Shown here piece by piece: positions 38,848 to 47,928 of a DNA stretch of 64,000 nucleotides (within the stretch, counting starts at the first letter, position 1; every line of letters begins with the position of its first letter). This DNA comes from [Clostridium] scindens ATCC 35704 (GTDB taxonomy: Bacteria > Bacillota > Clostridia > Lachnospirales > Lachnospiraceae): assembly GCF_004295125.1 (NCBI RefSeq), contig NZ_CP036170.1, positions 2,172,501 through 2,236,500 on the forward strand, read 5' to 3'. A program made the position numbers and the translations under genes. The notes beneath the pieces are model-generated. The model was not told the DNA's origin. It ran no database searches and was given only the letters and a program-made list of their open reading frames with translations.

Positions 38848-40023
38848 ATGAATTATTATGAAAAGGCAATGGAATTGAAAGAAGAGACAATTATGAATCG
38901 TAGATACATTCATAAGAATGCGGAAACAGGGTTAGATCTGCCCAGAACAAAAGCATTTGTCATGGAGAAACTCAAAGAGTACGGTCTGGGGCCGAAGGAT
39001 TGTGGTTATGGAGTTACAGCTACACTTGGAAAAGGTGGGAAGGTTATCCTGCTTCGTGCGGATATGGATGCGCTTCCAATGCCGGAAGAAAGTGGAGAAT
39101 CCTTTGCGTGTCCTACCGGTACAGAAGCCCATGCATGTGGTCATGATTTTCATGCAGCTATGCTTTTGACCGCGGCTAAGATGCTTAAAGAGAATGAAGA
39201 TGCCCTGGAAGGTACTGTAAAGTTTATGTTTCAACCGGCAGAAGAAACATTCCAGGGAAGTAAGAACATGATCAAGGAAGGAATTCTTGAGAATCCACCG
39301 GTAGATGCTGCGCTTGCATACCATGTATCGCCCGGAAAGATGCCGGTAGGCCTATACATGTTCAACGATAAGGATACAATGATGTATTCTGTGGATGGGT
39401 TTAAGATTACGGTTACCGGAAAGGGCTCACACGGTGCATATCCACAGTCCGGTATTGATCCGATTAATATTGGCGTACATGTTCATCTGGCACTTCAGGA
39501 ATTGATTGCAAGAGAATGTGATCCAACCCATTCCTGTGTGCTTACTGTCGGGCAGTTTCAGGCAGGAACTGCTGCAAATATTATTCCGCAGACTGCAGTT
39601 CTTCAAGGAACAATCCGTACAAACAAAGTAGAGGCAAGGGAGTTGCTTGTCCGCAGAATGAAGGAAGTGACAGAGAAAACAACTGCAGTATATGGCGGAC
39701 GGGCTGAGATTGAGATGATCTCCGAGGTACCTCCTCTGATCTGTGATCCAAAGTTGACGGATGAGGTTATCGGTTATATGAAAGAACTTAAAATTCCAGG
39801 ATTAAAAGGTTATCCGGGGATTTCTGCAAGTGCATCTGAGGATTTTGCAGTCATTGCCGAAAGGGTTCCAAGTACATTCATGTATCTGTCTGCCGGATAT
39901 CTGGATGAGCGTGGAGAGTATCCGGCGCATCACCCAAAAACACAATTTAACGAAGATGTATGCCCAATAGGTGCAGCATGCCTGGCTCACTGTGCAACAC
40001 AATGGCTAAAGAATAATAAGTAG
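38848..40023 (+). CDS. M20-family amidohydrolase (hippurate/N-acyl amino acid hydrolase type)
   Basis: A 391-residue peptidase-M20D-like enzyme cutting an amide bond of an N-acyl or aryl amino acid. Metal ligands: His and Cys in AHACGHDFHAAML (about 91-103), Glu pair in QPAEETFQGSKN, His in AYHVSPG, and C-terminal His in YPAHHPKTQFNED. The dimerisation domain starts near 185 (FKITVTGKGSHGAYPQSGID). Strong AAGGAGGG precedes the start. It forms an operon with the MFS gene 15 bases downstream. Confidence 0.94.
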   Translation: MNYYEKAMELKEETIMNRRYIHKNAETGLDLPRTKAFVMEKLKEYGLGPKDCGYGVTATLGKGGKVILLRADMDALPMPEESGESFACPTGTEAHACGHDFHAAMLLTAAKMLKENEDALEGTVKFMFQPAEETFQGSKNMIKEGILENPPVDAALAYHVSPGKMPVGLYMFNDKDTMMYSVDGFKITVTGKGSHGAYPQSGIDPINIGVHVHLALQELIARECDPTHSCVLTVGQFQAGTAANIIPQTAVLQGTIRTNKVEARELLVRRMKEVTEKTTAVYGGRAEIEMISEVPPLICDPKLTDEVIGYMKELKIPGLKGYPGISASASEDFAVIAERVPSTFMYLSAGYLDERGEYPAHHPKTQFNEDVCPIGAACLAHCATQWLKNNK

Positions 40024-40074
40024 TCGAGTAAAAAGAACATGGAGAGTAAGAAAAATTCTAAGGAGAATATTATT

Positions 40075-41505
40075 ATGACTATCGAACAATCACAATCAGT
40101 TGTGGCGATCCCACTGCCAAAGGAAAAGAAAAAAATGGTTCAGATAGGCTGCATCTGTATGATGCTTTCTGTTGCTATGTATGGTTTGGTATTTTCAACG
40201 CTGATATCACCGATTCTGGAGAGCATTAATGCTATGGGCTATGTAGGATTGTTCTCTATCTTCATTGCACTTGGAATCTCTATTATGACTCCTATCGGTG
40301 GAAAACTTGGTGACTTGATTGGCCGCAGAAATATTGTAGTAATTCCCGGTATTATCTGTGCAGTGGCTGGTGCTGCTTTCGCATTTGTACGATCTTTGAT
40401 TCCATTGATGATTCTACTCTTGATCGTCAGTCTTGCACAGGGGGGATTTACGGCGGCTCCATATATTATAGTCGGACTGATTAATGAGAGAAAAGATGTT
40501 CCGAAGGCAATGGGGATGCTGGCAACGGCAATTGCAGTCGGCGGTTTCGGGGGAAGTATCATTGCAGGAATTCTGACGGATATGGGGCTTCTAACCGTGG
40601 CGATTCTGATGCCGGAAATTCCGTTAATTATTGGCATTGTACTTATTGGCCTCAATATGCCGAATCAAAAACGTGAAGGCAAGGTTAGCATTGATGTTCC
40701 TGGTATTATTGCGTTGATTGTGACACTTTGCAGCATTCTTCTTGCATTAAACTTTGGCTCTTCTGTAGGATGGACAAGCCCGGCTATTATTGCAGGATTC
40801 GTGATTGGGATTATCTCGCTCGTTGTACTGGTTAAGATTGAAGGAAGAGCGGATGAGCCTTTGATTCCATTGAATTTGTTTAAAAACAGGAATTATTCAG
40901 TATTATTGATCGTTGGATTTATCTGTTATTTCTATCAGAATGCAATGAACGTATATGCGCCTATTGGAGCGATGCAGGTTATAGGAACCTCTACAAGTGT
41001 AGCAGGAGCACTTCAGATGCCGCGTACGATTGTGACAATCATTCTTCCAACGATAGCTGGCGCATGGGTTGGAAAGAAGGCAGGCAACTCATGGAAGGCT
41101 ATGATTATAGGGACTGGGCTTGTCAGCATCCCTATGGTGCTAATGGCATTCACCAGACCAGGTACCTCTATTATGATCTACTTTGTGGCACTTGCTATTA
41201 CAGGTATTGCAGAAAGTTTTCGGTCTGTATCTATCACTCCAGCGGCACAGGCGACTCTGAATCCAAAGGATATGGGGGTAGGCACGTCCCTTGTAAACTT
41301 TGTAAATTCACTTGCGGGTACGATTGCTGCAGCGGTATTTGCAGTCGCTTATAATATGAACACAACAGCAGATCCGACGAATACAAGTTATATTCAAAAT
41401 GGTGTCAATGCGGTATTCTGGGTGGCAGCTATTGTTTCAGCAGTTGGTCTTGTAATTGTCCTTTTAGTAATTAAGCCGCAAATGAGTAAAAAAACTGAAT
41501 TATAA
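40075..41505 (+). CDS. DHA2-type MFS transporter, copy 2
   Basis: A 476-residue transporter with 14 helices, paralog of copy 1 with the same motif A (GGKLGDLIGRRNIVVIPG). ATG 40075 follows TAAGGAGAA and aligns with the copy 1 start; an upstream ATG at 40039 would add 12 polar residues. It probably transports the substrate or product of the amidohydrolase. Confidence 0.92.
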   Translation: MTIEQSQSVVAIPLPKEKKKMVQIGCICMMLSVAMYGLVFSTLISPILESINAMGYVGLFSIFIALGISIMTPIGGKLGDLIGRRNIVVIPGIICAVAGAAFAFVRSLIPLMILLLIVSLAQGGFTAAPYIIVGLINERKDVPKAMGMLATAIAVGGFGGSIIAGILTDMGLLTVAILMPEIPLIIGIVLIGLNMPNQKREGKVSIDVPGIIALIVTLCSILLALNFGSSVGWTSPAIIAGFVIGIISLVVLVKIEGRADEPLIPLNLFKNRNYSVLLIVGFICYFYQNAMNVYAPIGAMQVIGTSTSVAGALQMPRTIVTIILPTIAGAWVGKKAGNSWKAMIIGTGLVSIPMVLMAFTRPGTSIMIYFVALAITGIAESFRSVSITPAAQATLNPKDMGVGTSLVNFVNSLAGTIAAAVFAVAYNMNTTADPTNTSYIQNGVNAVFWVAAIVSAVGLVIVLLVIKPQMSKKTEL

Positions 41506-41630
41506 CAATGAAAGATAAATGGCAGAAAAGATGTGAATTTATCCTTCCGTCTTACCGAATATTAGAAATGATTTCCTGGATGTGGTCATAGCGGGTAAGA
41601 GCCGGAAGATGGGACAAATATTGGGGGATG

Positions 41631-42000
41631 CTATCCTCCTAAAGAATACTTTGCTCGGCAGGAATAAAGAAAGTACGCAGACACTCCGAAGGTAAGCAGT
41701 TTGGCAACGGGTACCGCCGGCCATACGCCGTTTACTCCGTTGAGCGCGGGAAGGATGAGCAGGTAATTCATGCCAGAGAACAGGAAACTAAAGGAAAAAA
41801 GTAAAAATCCGGGCACGGCAATGTCATATACTATAGTTTCTGAACCGGCGAAAAGCGCCACCAGCCGCGGGCCAAAGAGCAGTGAAGCAAGGAATATGCC
41901 GGCGGAACTGGCGGCGATGAATCTCAGGCAGATCCTATAGAGATTCTTTAGCCGCAGGCGGCATCGGGCGCCATAGTTAAAACTGATTACAGGCGCGACG
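41631..42000 (-). pseudogene. C-terminal fragment of a MATE efflux pump
   Basis: The minus strand reads NGVAPVISFNYGARCRLRLK, then several hydrophobic helices (FIAASSAGIFLASLLFGPRL, FLLFSFSFLFSGMNYLLILP). The SFNYGA motif and the helix after it are typical of the second half of MATE transporters. The gene lacks its first two thirds. Confidence 0.75.
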
Positions 42001-42154
42001 CCATTTTCACCGGTCCCACGGCATCGGAGAATATCCGGTGCAGATGGTATTTTGAATATCCCACCGATTTGGCGATAGAGGATAAGGTCAATTTCTCGCT
42101 CAAAAGTTCTTCTATATAATTGATGACTGATATAATGTTTTCTACTTTGTTCAT
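41987..42154 (-). pseudogene. N-terminal fragment of an AraC-family regulator
   Basis: Starts at ATG 42154 after AAGGAAGGTT: MNKVENIISVINYIEELLSE then LTLSSIAKSVGYSKYHLHRI, the first helix-turn-helix of AraC/XylS proteins with the DNA-binding domain at the N-terminus. The homology ends after HRIFSDAVG, where it runs into the MATE fragment. A deletion fused the two. Confidence 0.8.
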
Positions 42155-42353
42155 CCATGCAACCTTCCTTATTAGTAAGATTATAGACAATTATTAAGCC
42201 GATGTTTTAATAGATGTTGCGGTTTTTCCTACATAAATATTGAAAAAGAGTAATAATCTTCCATGCTTGTCTATATAATAATACTACATAGCCGCGATAA
42301 GGAAAGAGTAATTCCGTACGGCCGAATAATATGGCAAAGAGGAGAGTTGTGGG

Positions 42354-42578
42354 ATGGCAAGATGCAAGAAATCGTATGAGGACCAATTAAAGGCAGTGGA
42401 AGAACAGATAGCAAAGGCACAGGAGAAACTCAATCATCTCAAAGAACAGCGTGAAAATATCCTGTCGAAAAAACGAGAGGAAGAGTTGGCGGAACTATAC
42501 CAGGTGCTTCAGGAAAATGAACTTACGGTAGATGACGTGTTAGGCATGCTTCAGGAAAGCGAGGCGCAGACAGCATAA
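42354..42578 (+). CDS. Small coiled-coil protein, 74 residues
   Basis: Residues 8-50 are a heptad-rich helix (YEDQLKAVEEQIAKAQEKLN, HLKEQRENILSKKREEELAE), and the end is ELTVDDVLGMLQESE. It looks like the DUF4315-type small proteins often found in Clostridia, though I am not certain. GAGGAGAG precedes the start. It stands alone with its own terminator. Confidence 0.65.
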   Translation: MARCKKSYEDQLKAVEEQIAKAQEKLNHLKEQRENILSKKREEELAELYQVLQENELTVDDVLGMLQESEAQTA

Positions 42579-42585
42579 GTCGGGG

Positions 42586-42619
42586 AACGGGGCAAGAGAG
42601 TCAAATCTTTTGCCCCGTT
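42586..42619 (+). terminator. Terminator
   Basis: Arms AACGGGGCAA (42586-42595) and TTGCCCCGTT (42610-42619), right after the small coiled-coil gene. Confidence 0.8.
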
Positions 42620-42722
42620 ATTGTATATTCATGTAAAAACTATCAATGATGTAAATTTGACATCCCAGCCTATTGTCTTTACAATGAAGATATAAAAAGT
42701 ACTAAAGAGAGTGAAAGAGAAG

Positions 42723-43103
42723 ATGAAAAAACAGAAGAAGAATCCATTATATAAAAGTTTCCGCTATGCATTCGAAGGAATCATCGCAGGGATTAAAAAG
42801 GAGCGGAACATGAAGATCCACTGTACGGCCATGGTTCTGGTCATTGCAGCGGGAATCATCTTGAAACTTTCCGTAACAGAGTGGTGCATCTGCCTTGTGC
42901 TCTTTGGAATGATACTTGCGCTGGAAATGGTCAATACTGCCATAGAGGCAGTGGTTGACCTGGTAACGGAAGAGTACAGGCCTTTGGCGAAACTGGCTAA
43001 GGATACGGCAGCAGGCGCTGTCCTGATCGCGTCCATAATGGCAGCAGGGGCGGGAATCCTGATCTTCCTTCCCAAGGTCCTGAGACTTGTGGGAGCGCTT
43101 TGA
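42723..43103 (+). CDS. dgkA: Diacylglycerol/undecaprenol kinase, DgkA family
   Basis: About 126 residues with three membrane helices. The catalytic signature ALEMVNTAIEAVVDLV (about 60-75) and AKDTAAGAVLIAS (about 90-102) are clear. In Gram-positives this family recycles undecaprenol or diacylglycerol by phosphorylation. ATG 42723 is chosen over GTG 42711 because of GTGAAAGAGAAG just before it; both are possible. Confidence 0.93.
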   Translation: MKKQKKNPLYKSFRYAFEGIIAGIKKERNMKIHCTAMVLVIAAGIILKLSVTEWCICLVLFGMILALEMVNTAIEAVVDLVTEEYRPLAKLAKDTAAGAVLIASIMAAGAGILIFLPKVLRLVGAL

Positions 43104-43197
43104 TTTGCGGGGATGCATATATGTATAAAATGGTGTAGAATAATGGAGAACAAGCAAACAGGTTTTATTAACAGAAGACAGAAAGGGGAAATGCAGC

Positions 43198-43545
43198 ATG
43201 GAGAAACTGGGAGATGGCGTAAAGAAGGTACTGCTGGCTGGCATTGGCGCAGTGGCCGTGACAGCCGAGAAGTCAAGGGAACTACTGGATGAGATGGTAA
43301 AAAAGGGAGAACTTACCGTAGAGCAAGGAAAGGTTCTCAATGAGGAACTGAAGCATAACATCAAGAAGACGGTGAAGGAAAATGTCAATGTATCGGTCAA
43401 GCTTTCTTCTGCCGAGGAACTGGAAGAACTGGTAAGCCAGATGACGCCAGAAATGCTTGCCAGGCTGAAAGAGCAGATTGCAAGAAAAGAGGCAGAAGTT
43501 AAAGCCGATTTAAACGAAGAAGTTGACGGAGCAAGGGATGAGTAA
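43198..43545 (+). CDS. Phasin-like coiled-coil protein
   Basis: A 115-residue protein beginning MEKLGDGVKKVLLAGIGAVAVTAEKSRELLDEMVKK, the pattern of the PhaF/phasin-like small helical proteins of Clostridia, with a helical C-terminus (MLARLKEQIARKEAEVKADL). It overlaps the AarF gene by 8 bases; such pairs are common, suggesting it modulates the kinase or binds lipid. Confidence 0.75.
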   Translation: MEKLGDGVKKVLLAGIGAVAVTAEKSRELLDEMVKKGELTVEQGKVLNEELKHNIKKTVKENVNVSVKLSSAEELEELVSQMTPEMLARLKEQIARKEAEVKADLNEEVDGARDE

Positions 43546-45121
43546 AAAGGAATCAGGCGAATACGGTGCCCGATTAAGAGAGATGACCTCTGTACTGCAC
43601 AAGCATGGCATAACCAGAGGGGTGACTCCGGAAAAACTTCGGATGATACTGGAAGATCTGGGACCAACTTTTATTAAACTGGGCCAGATTATGTCTATGC
43701 ATTCGGACATCCTGCCCAAACGGTATTGTGATGAATTGATGCGGCTACAGTCTGAAGTGACGCCGATGCCCTTTGAGGAAGTGACGGAAGTAATCGAGGG
43801 AGCATATGGCTGCCCATGGAAGGAAATATTTCTCGAGATTGAAGACACGCCTCTTGGGTCAGCCTCTATTGCACAGGTGCACAAAGCCGTACTGGGCAAT
43901 GGATGCAAAGTGGTGGTGAAGGTTCAGCGAAAGGGAATCTATGAGACGATGGCAAGGGATATCAGCCTCCTCCACAAAGCAGTAAAGCTTCTGCCGCCGG
44001 TCAGCCTCAAAGGCGTAGTGGATCTGGACATGGTTCTGGACGAACTGTGGGCGGTGACGCGCGAGGAGATGAATTTCCTGACAGAAGCAGCAAATATGGA
44101 AGAGTTTGCCCGTAGAAATGAAGGAATTGCCTACATCGGCACCCCTGTGCTCTATCAGGAGTATACTACGCTCCACGTGCTGGTCATGGAGTATATTGAA
44201 GGATATAGGCTGGATGAAAATGAAGCGCTTATCGATGATGGATATGATTTGAAAGAGATTGGCAGCAAGCTGATAGACAATTATATCAAGCAGGTGATGG
44301 AAGATGGGTTCTTCCATGCGGATCCTCATTCGGGCAACGTTAAGATACGGGATGGGAAGATCATCTGGATTGACATGGGCATGATGGGGCGCCTCACCGA
44401 GCGAGACCGCGAACTGATTGGAAATGCGGTGCAGGGAATCGCGTTAAATGATATCGGGATGATACAAGAAGCGGTGCTCGCACTGGGAGAATTCAAAGAG
44501 AAGCCGGATCAGAACAGGCTATATAAGGATATTGACGGCCTACTTCTTAAGTATGGCAACGTTGATATGGGAAAGATTAACGTGGCAGAGGTCATGATGG
44601 ATCTCATGGACGTCATGAAGGAAAATAAGATTGCCATGCCCCATGGCCTGACGATGCTTGCCAGAGGCCTGACGCATATGGAAGGTGTTCTTGCAAGCCT
44701 GTCGCCGGATATCAATATGGTGGAGATTGCTTCCGCTCATATGGCTGGCGAAGTCTTAAGGAATAAGGACTGGAAGAAGGAAGCAAAGGCTGGAGGAAAG
44801 AGCCTCTATCGGTCATTGAAGAAGGCCTTGGATATTCCGGCGCTGACGGCGGATATCATGCATGGCTACTTAAAAGGACAGACAAGGATCAATCTGGATC
44901 TGCATGCGGCGGATGATCTGGCCTTGCTTCTTAGGCGTCTGGTCCGCAATATCGTGATGGGGCTATGGGTAATGGCGCTGCTGATCAGTTCCAGCATCAT
45001 ATGTACGACGGATATGTCGCCTAAAATCTGGGGGATTCCTGCGCTGGGAGCCTTTGGCTACCTGATGGCCTTTGGGATTGTCGTGTACGTATTTATAAAA
45101 CATATTTTTTCGAAAAAATAA
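43538..45121 (+). CDS. AarF/UbiB/ABC1-family atypical kinase
   Basis: About 527 residues. Motifs: the KxGQ motif in FIKLGQIMSMHSDILP (about 45-60), the Ala/Ser-rich loop GSASIAQVHKAVL, VVKVQRKGI (Lys), and FFHADPHSGNVKIRDGKIIWIDMG (catalytic and metal-binding residues). Two helices at the C-terminus anchor it in the membrane. In an organism without evident ubiquinone synthesis it probably serves another lipid or isoprenoid role. ATG 43538 follows GGAGCAAGG. Confidence 0.92.
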   Translation: MSKKESGEYGARLREMTSVLHKHGITRGVTPEKLRMILEDLGPTFIKLGQIMSMHSDILPKRYCDELMRLQSEVTPMPFEEVTEVIEGAYGCPWKEIFLEIEDTPLGSASIAQVHKAVLGNGCKVVVKVQRKGIYETMARDISLLHKAVKLLPPVSLKGVVDLDMVLDELWAVTREEMNFLTEAANMEEFARRNEGIAYIGTPVLYQEYTTLHVLVMEYIEGYRLDENEALIDDGYDLKEIGSKLIDNYIKQVMEDGFFHADPHSGNVKIRDGKIIWIDMGMMGRLTERDRELIGNAVQGIALNDIGMIQEAVLALGEFKEKPDQNRLYKDIDGLLLKYGNVDMGKINVAEVMMDLMDVMKENKIAMPHGLTMLARGLTHMEGVLASLSPDINMVEIASAHMAGEVLRNKDWKKEAKAGGKSLYRSLKKALDIPALTADIMHGYLKGQTRINLDLHAADDLALLLRRLVRNIVMGLWVMALLISSSIICTTDMSPKIWGIPALGAFGYLMAFGIVVYVFIKHIFSKK

Positions 45122-45122
45122 A

Positions 45123-45158
45123 GGATGCAGGGGAAGGATATGCCCCTGCATCCTTTTT
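45123..45158 (+). terminator. Terminator after the AarF gene
   Basis: Perfect arms GGATGCAGGGG (45123-45133) and CCCCTGCATCC (45143-45153) followed by TTTTT. The direct repeat that borders the island begins inside its right arm. Confidence 0.92.
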
Positions 45159-45422
45159 GGCAAGCGGATCATTACTGGCAGTATTTTTCCATATCTTCTA
45201 CGAAGCCTGCAATCTGGGCAGGGTTATAAGGAATATCCAGGGTAAAATCGCTGAATGCGCGTATCTTCTGAAAATACAGATTCGTATCAGGCTCCTCATG
45301 GCCGTTTCTGCACATGTGGTACATGGTAACGCAGTCTGTTGTCTTGGTATCTGTACATTCCTTGCAGATCCATTTTCCCAGATAATAATATCTTCCCTCA
45401 ATATCATATAAGAATCCAGGGA
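45150..45422. repeat. Left copy of the island-flanking direct repeat
   Basis: This stretch matches 61719-62060 almost base for base, except for a clean 69-base in-frame deletion. Homology starts at ATCCTTTTTGG inside the AarF terminator and ends at CCAGGGA. Confidence 0.93.
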
Positions 45423-45424
45423 TA
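45172..45424 (-). pseudogene. Truncated copy of the small gene at 61741-62085
   Basis: The minus strand reads PGFLYDIEGRYYYLGKWICK, MYHMCRNGHEEPDTNLYFQK, then NPAQIAGFVEDMEKYCQ and a stop. Compared with the intact copy it lacks 23 residues near the C-terminus and the N-terminal MMVEKLLKL with the ribosome binding site. Confidence 0.88.
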
Positions 45425-45464
45425 GCAAAGGAATAATGTGAAAAATGTGGATAACAATAGGCAA

Positions 45465-45508
45465 CGATAGGGGACGGGGCATTTTTAAAAGTGCCCCGTC
45501 CCCTATCG
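45465..45508. repeat. Large palindrome, REP-like
   Basis: 17-base perfect arms, CGATAGGGGACGGGGCA (45465-45481) and its complement (45492-45508), around an A/T loop. Elements with a GGGGACGGGGC core are, to my knowledge, widespread in Lachnospiraceae genomes. It lies just inside the left edge of the island. Confidence 0.75.
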
Positions 45509-45579
45509 CGATTATGTATAAAAAAGCAAGTGAGTATTTGTGCAATATTATCAAAAAAGAAAATAATTGTTGAAAATTG

Positions 45580-45608
45580 TTGACATATGTTACAAAAGAG
45601 CATACTAT
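45580..45608 (+). promoter_or_regulatory. Promoter of the first island operon
   Basis: TTGACA (45580-45585), 17-base spacer, TACTAT (45603-45608). The surrounding 120 bases closely resemble those of the promoter at 48744, including the spacer start TATGTTACAAAA. Confidence 0.82.
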
Positions 45609-45640
45609 GAGACAAAAGTAATGCAAAAGTAATAAATATA

Positions 45641-45652
45641 TTACAAATGTAA
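45641..45652 (+). promoter_or_regulatory. TTACA-N2-TGTAA operator candidate, operon 1
   Basis: TTACAAATGTAA lies about 25 bases after the expected transcription start, in a position where a bound regulator could block transcription. The same box lies at the same place in the second operon. The SorC-type regulator of the island is the likely binder. Confidence 0.6.
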
Positions 45653-45670
45653 CGAAGAGGAGGACGGTTA

Positions 45671-47026
45671 ATGGACAATATGTCAAACAATGAAAACAAT
45701 CAGGGCGGCTCATTAGGTCTTTGGACTTGTGTGGCAATGATCGCAGGAGGTATGGTCGGAAGTGCAATCTTCTCATTGTCAGGCTTAACAATGACGGCCG
45801 CAGGACCATCAGCAATTCTTACATGGGCAATTGCGGCGGTAATCATGTTATGTTACGGATTGATTTGTGCAGAACTTTCAACAAGATTTCCGAAATCAGG
45901 AGGAGTGTTCGTATTTCCTTCTAAGGCACTTGGAAAAACAGAAAAGGAAGGACGTTTGTGGGGATGGATTTCTACATGGGGATATATTAATGCAAATATT
46001 GTTGCTATTGCATTTGCAGCGATTTATGTAGGAACATATTTAAGCGTTGGATTCCCGATATTTGAAGGGAAACAGGTTCCGCTGGCAATTGTTTCTATAC
46101 TTTTTATTTTTGTTTTAAACAGTGTAAAATTCTCACTTGCAGGAAAGGTCAACAACTTATTAGTATTAGGGCTTGTAATAGCAATGGCTGTTTACATTGG
46201 CGTTGCATTTACAACAGGAGCATGGGATGGAGCTACATTAACACCGTTCTTCACACAAGGTTCTGCAGGAAGCACAGGTTTTCTTGCGATGGTACCTACA
46301 GCAATGGTTGGATATGGCTCTATCGTAGCAATGGCATTCATGGTTTCTGAAGTTAAGAATCCAAACAAGAATGTGCCAAAATCTATCCTTATTGCGTTGA
46401 TTCTTGTAGTATCTTTATACGTTGGAATTATCTTAGCTACAGTTGGTATGGTATCAGCAGAATATCTTATGGAAAATCCGGGAATGCAGTTTATTCCGTT
46501 ATATGCAGCAGCGTTTACAAAACTTGCATCTATTCCATGGATATCTAAAGTAATTTCTATTGCTGCCTTGTTTGCACTTTTAACAACAATGCTTACTGTT
46601 ACCTCTCTTACTTCAAGAGCTGTACAAGCAACTGCAGAAAAAGGACTTATGCCTGCAAAACTGGCAGAGAACAACAAAGCTGGCGTACCGGTATATGCGA
46701 CAATTTTAATTATGGCTCCATGTTTAGTAATTTCTTGCTTCCCACAGTTAACATCTACAATCGTAAGCTTTGCAGCATTATTTGCAACAGTGACAATCAC
46801 GATTAATGTTGTTTCACTTCTTGTAGCAAGAAAGAAATTTGATTTACCGGAAGGTGCGTTCCATGCTCCGGGCGGAAAAGTACTTCCAATTGTTGCTCTT
46901 GTATTGATCGTTCTGTGCTATATTCCTGATATCATCGGCGGTGGCTGGAAAATCTGGGCATATACAATTGTATGGTATGTTGTGGGATTGATTTATTACA
47001 AAGTAAGAAATGGAAAAAACAAATAG
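45671..47026 (+). CDS. APC-family amino acid/amine permease, copy 1
   Basis: A 451-residue transporter with 12 helices. The first helix has MIAGGMVGSAIFSLSG, the unwound substrate-binding motif of APC carriers, and later FPKSGGVFVFPSKALG. The N-terminus SNNENNQGGSLGLWTCVAMI is nearly the same as that of copy 2 at 51849. APC carriers take amino acids, ethanolamine and related amines, so the island's substrate may be an amine or amino acid. Confidence 0.92.
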   Translation: MDNMSNNENNQGGSLGLWTCVAMIAGGMVGSAIFSLSGLTMTAAGPSAILTWAIAAVIMLCYGLICAELSTRFPKSGGVFVFPSKALGKTEKEGRLWGWISTWGYINANIVAIAFAAIYVGTYLSVGFPIFEGKQVPLAIVSILFIFVLNSVKFSLAGKVNNLLVLGLVIAMAVYIGVAFTTGAWDGATLTPFFTQGSAGSTGFLAMVPTAMVGYGSIVAMAFMVSEVKNPNKNVPKSILIALILVVSLYVGIILATVGMVSAEYLMENPGMQFIPLYAAAFTKLASIPWISKVISIAALFALLTTMLTVTSLTSRAVQATAEKGLMPAKLAENNKAGVPVYATILIMAPCLVISCFPQLTSTIVSFAALFATVTITINVVSLLVARKKFDLPEGAFHAPGGKVLPIVALVLIVLCYIPDIIGGGWKIWAYTIVWYVVGLIYYKVRNGKNK

Positions 47027-47051
47027 AATATAACATAAGAGGAGAAGAGTA

Positions 47052-47888
47052 ATGGGAAAGAAAATGCAGGATACATGTGTAGCATACGGATATTTTGATG
47101 GTATGCATAAAGGACATATAAACGTAGCGAAAAAGACGGTAGAGACCGCAAAGGAAAAGGGACTTACATCTGTAGTTGTAAGTTGTAAAAAAGTCGGAGA
47201 GGTTCTCTCAACTGAAGAAGAAAAAGAATATTTATTCAAGGAAACAGGCGTACAGGAATTTGTATGCCGGGATTATGAGGAAATGGCGGAAGAAGATTTC
47301 ATAAAAAATGTACTGGTAGAAGAATATGGTGCAAAAGTAATCGTACTGGGTGAGAATCATTCAAATGTTGCAAAAGTAAAAGAGGCAGCCAAAGTGTGTG
47401 GCGCAGAAGTTGTAATATGTGAGGCAGCGAAGGCACAAGATGGAACTGTGATTACTACAGAGGCTGTAAGAACAGCGTTTGACGCTAGCGATTTTGACAA
47501 GATTTTAGAACTTTGCGGACATCCATATATCATGATTGGAAGTGTAGAACATGGTAAGGCACTTGGAAGAACAGTTGGAATGCCGACAGCAAATTTAGGT
47601 GTTGCGGATGATAAGTTAAAACCACCGAGTGGAGTATATGCAACAAGTGTCAAGATTGATGATGGGGTTTTCAAAGCAATGACAAACATTGGTAAGAGAC
47701 CATCTGTTGACAACTATGATTATGTGACAATTGAAGCATTTATCCTGGATTTTGCAAGAGATATCTATGGCAAGAAGATTATTCTCGGAGTACGTCAGTT
47801 TGTAAGAGGCGTTCAGAAATTTGATAATCTTGAGCAGGTGCAAAAACAGGTACAGAAGGATATTGAGAAAGTACGTGAAGTACTTTAA
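47052..47888 (+). CDS. ribF: Riboflavin kinase/FAD synthetase-like protein
   Basis: A 278-residue RibF-like protein. The nucleotidylyltransferase motif is YGYFDGMHKGHINV (about 11-24), and the riboflavin-kinase half has GRTVGMPTANLG (about 176-187), PPSGVYATSV and NIGKRPSV. The first domain is shorter than in standard 310-residue RibF. It is in one operon with an APC permease, an odd place for the housekeeping copy, so it is probably a specialised paralog; nucleotidyl transfer to another small molecule is possible. Confidence 0.85.
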   Translation: MGKKMQDTCVAYGYFDGMHKGHINVAKKTVETAKEKGLTSVVVSCKKVGEVLSTEEEKEYLFKETGVQEFVCRDYEEMAEEDFIKNVLVEEYGAKVIVLGENHSNVAKVKEAAKVCGAEVVICEAAKAQDGTVITTEAVRTAFDASDFDKILELCGHPYIMIGSVEHGKALGRTVGMPTANLGVADDKLKPPSGVYATSVKIDDGVFKAMTNIGKRPSVDNYDYVTIEAFILDFARDIYGKKIILGVRQFVRGVQKFDNLEQVQKQVQKDIEKVREVL

Positions 47889-47928
47889 TCTGTAGCAATG
47901 TAGTAATGATATAACAGAACATATAATA

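Noticed and set aside
45198-45815. A 205-codon minus-strand frame across the island's left edge
   Set aside because: It crosses the promoter of the permease gene and the repeat in a frame different from the true relic; composition is that of antisense DNA.
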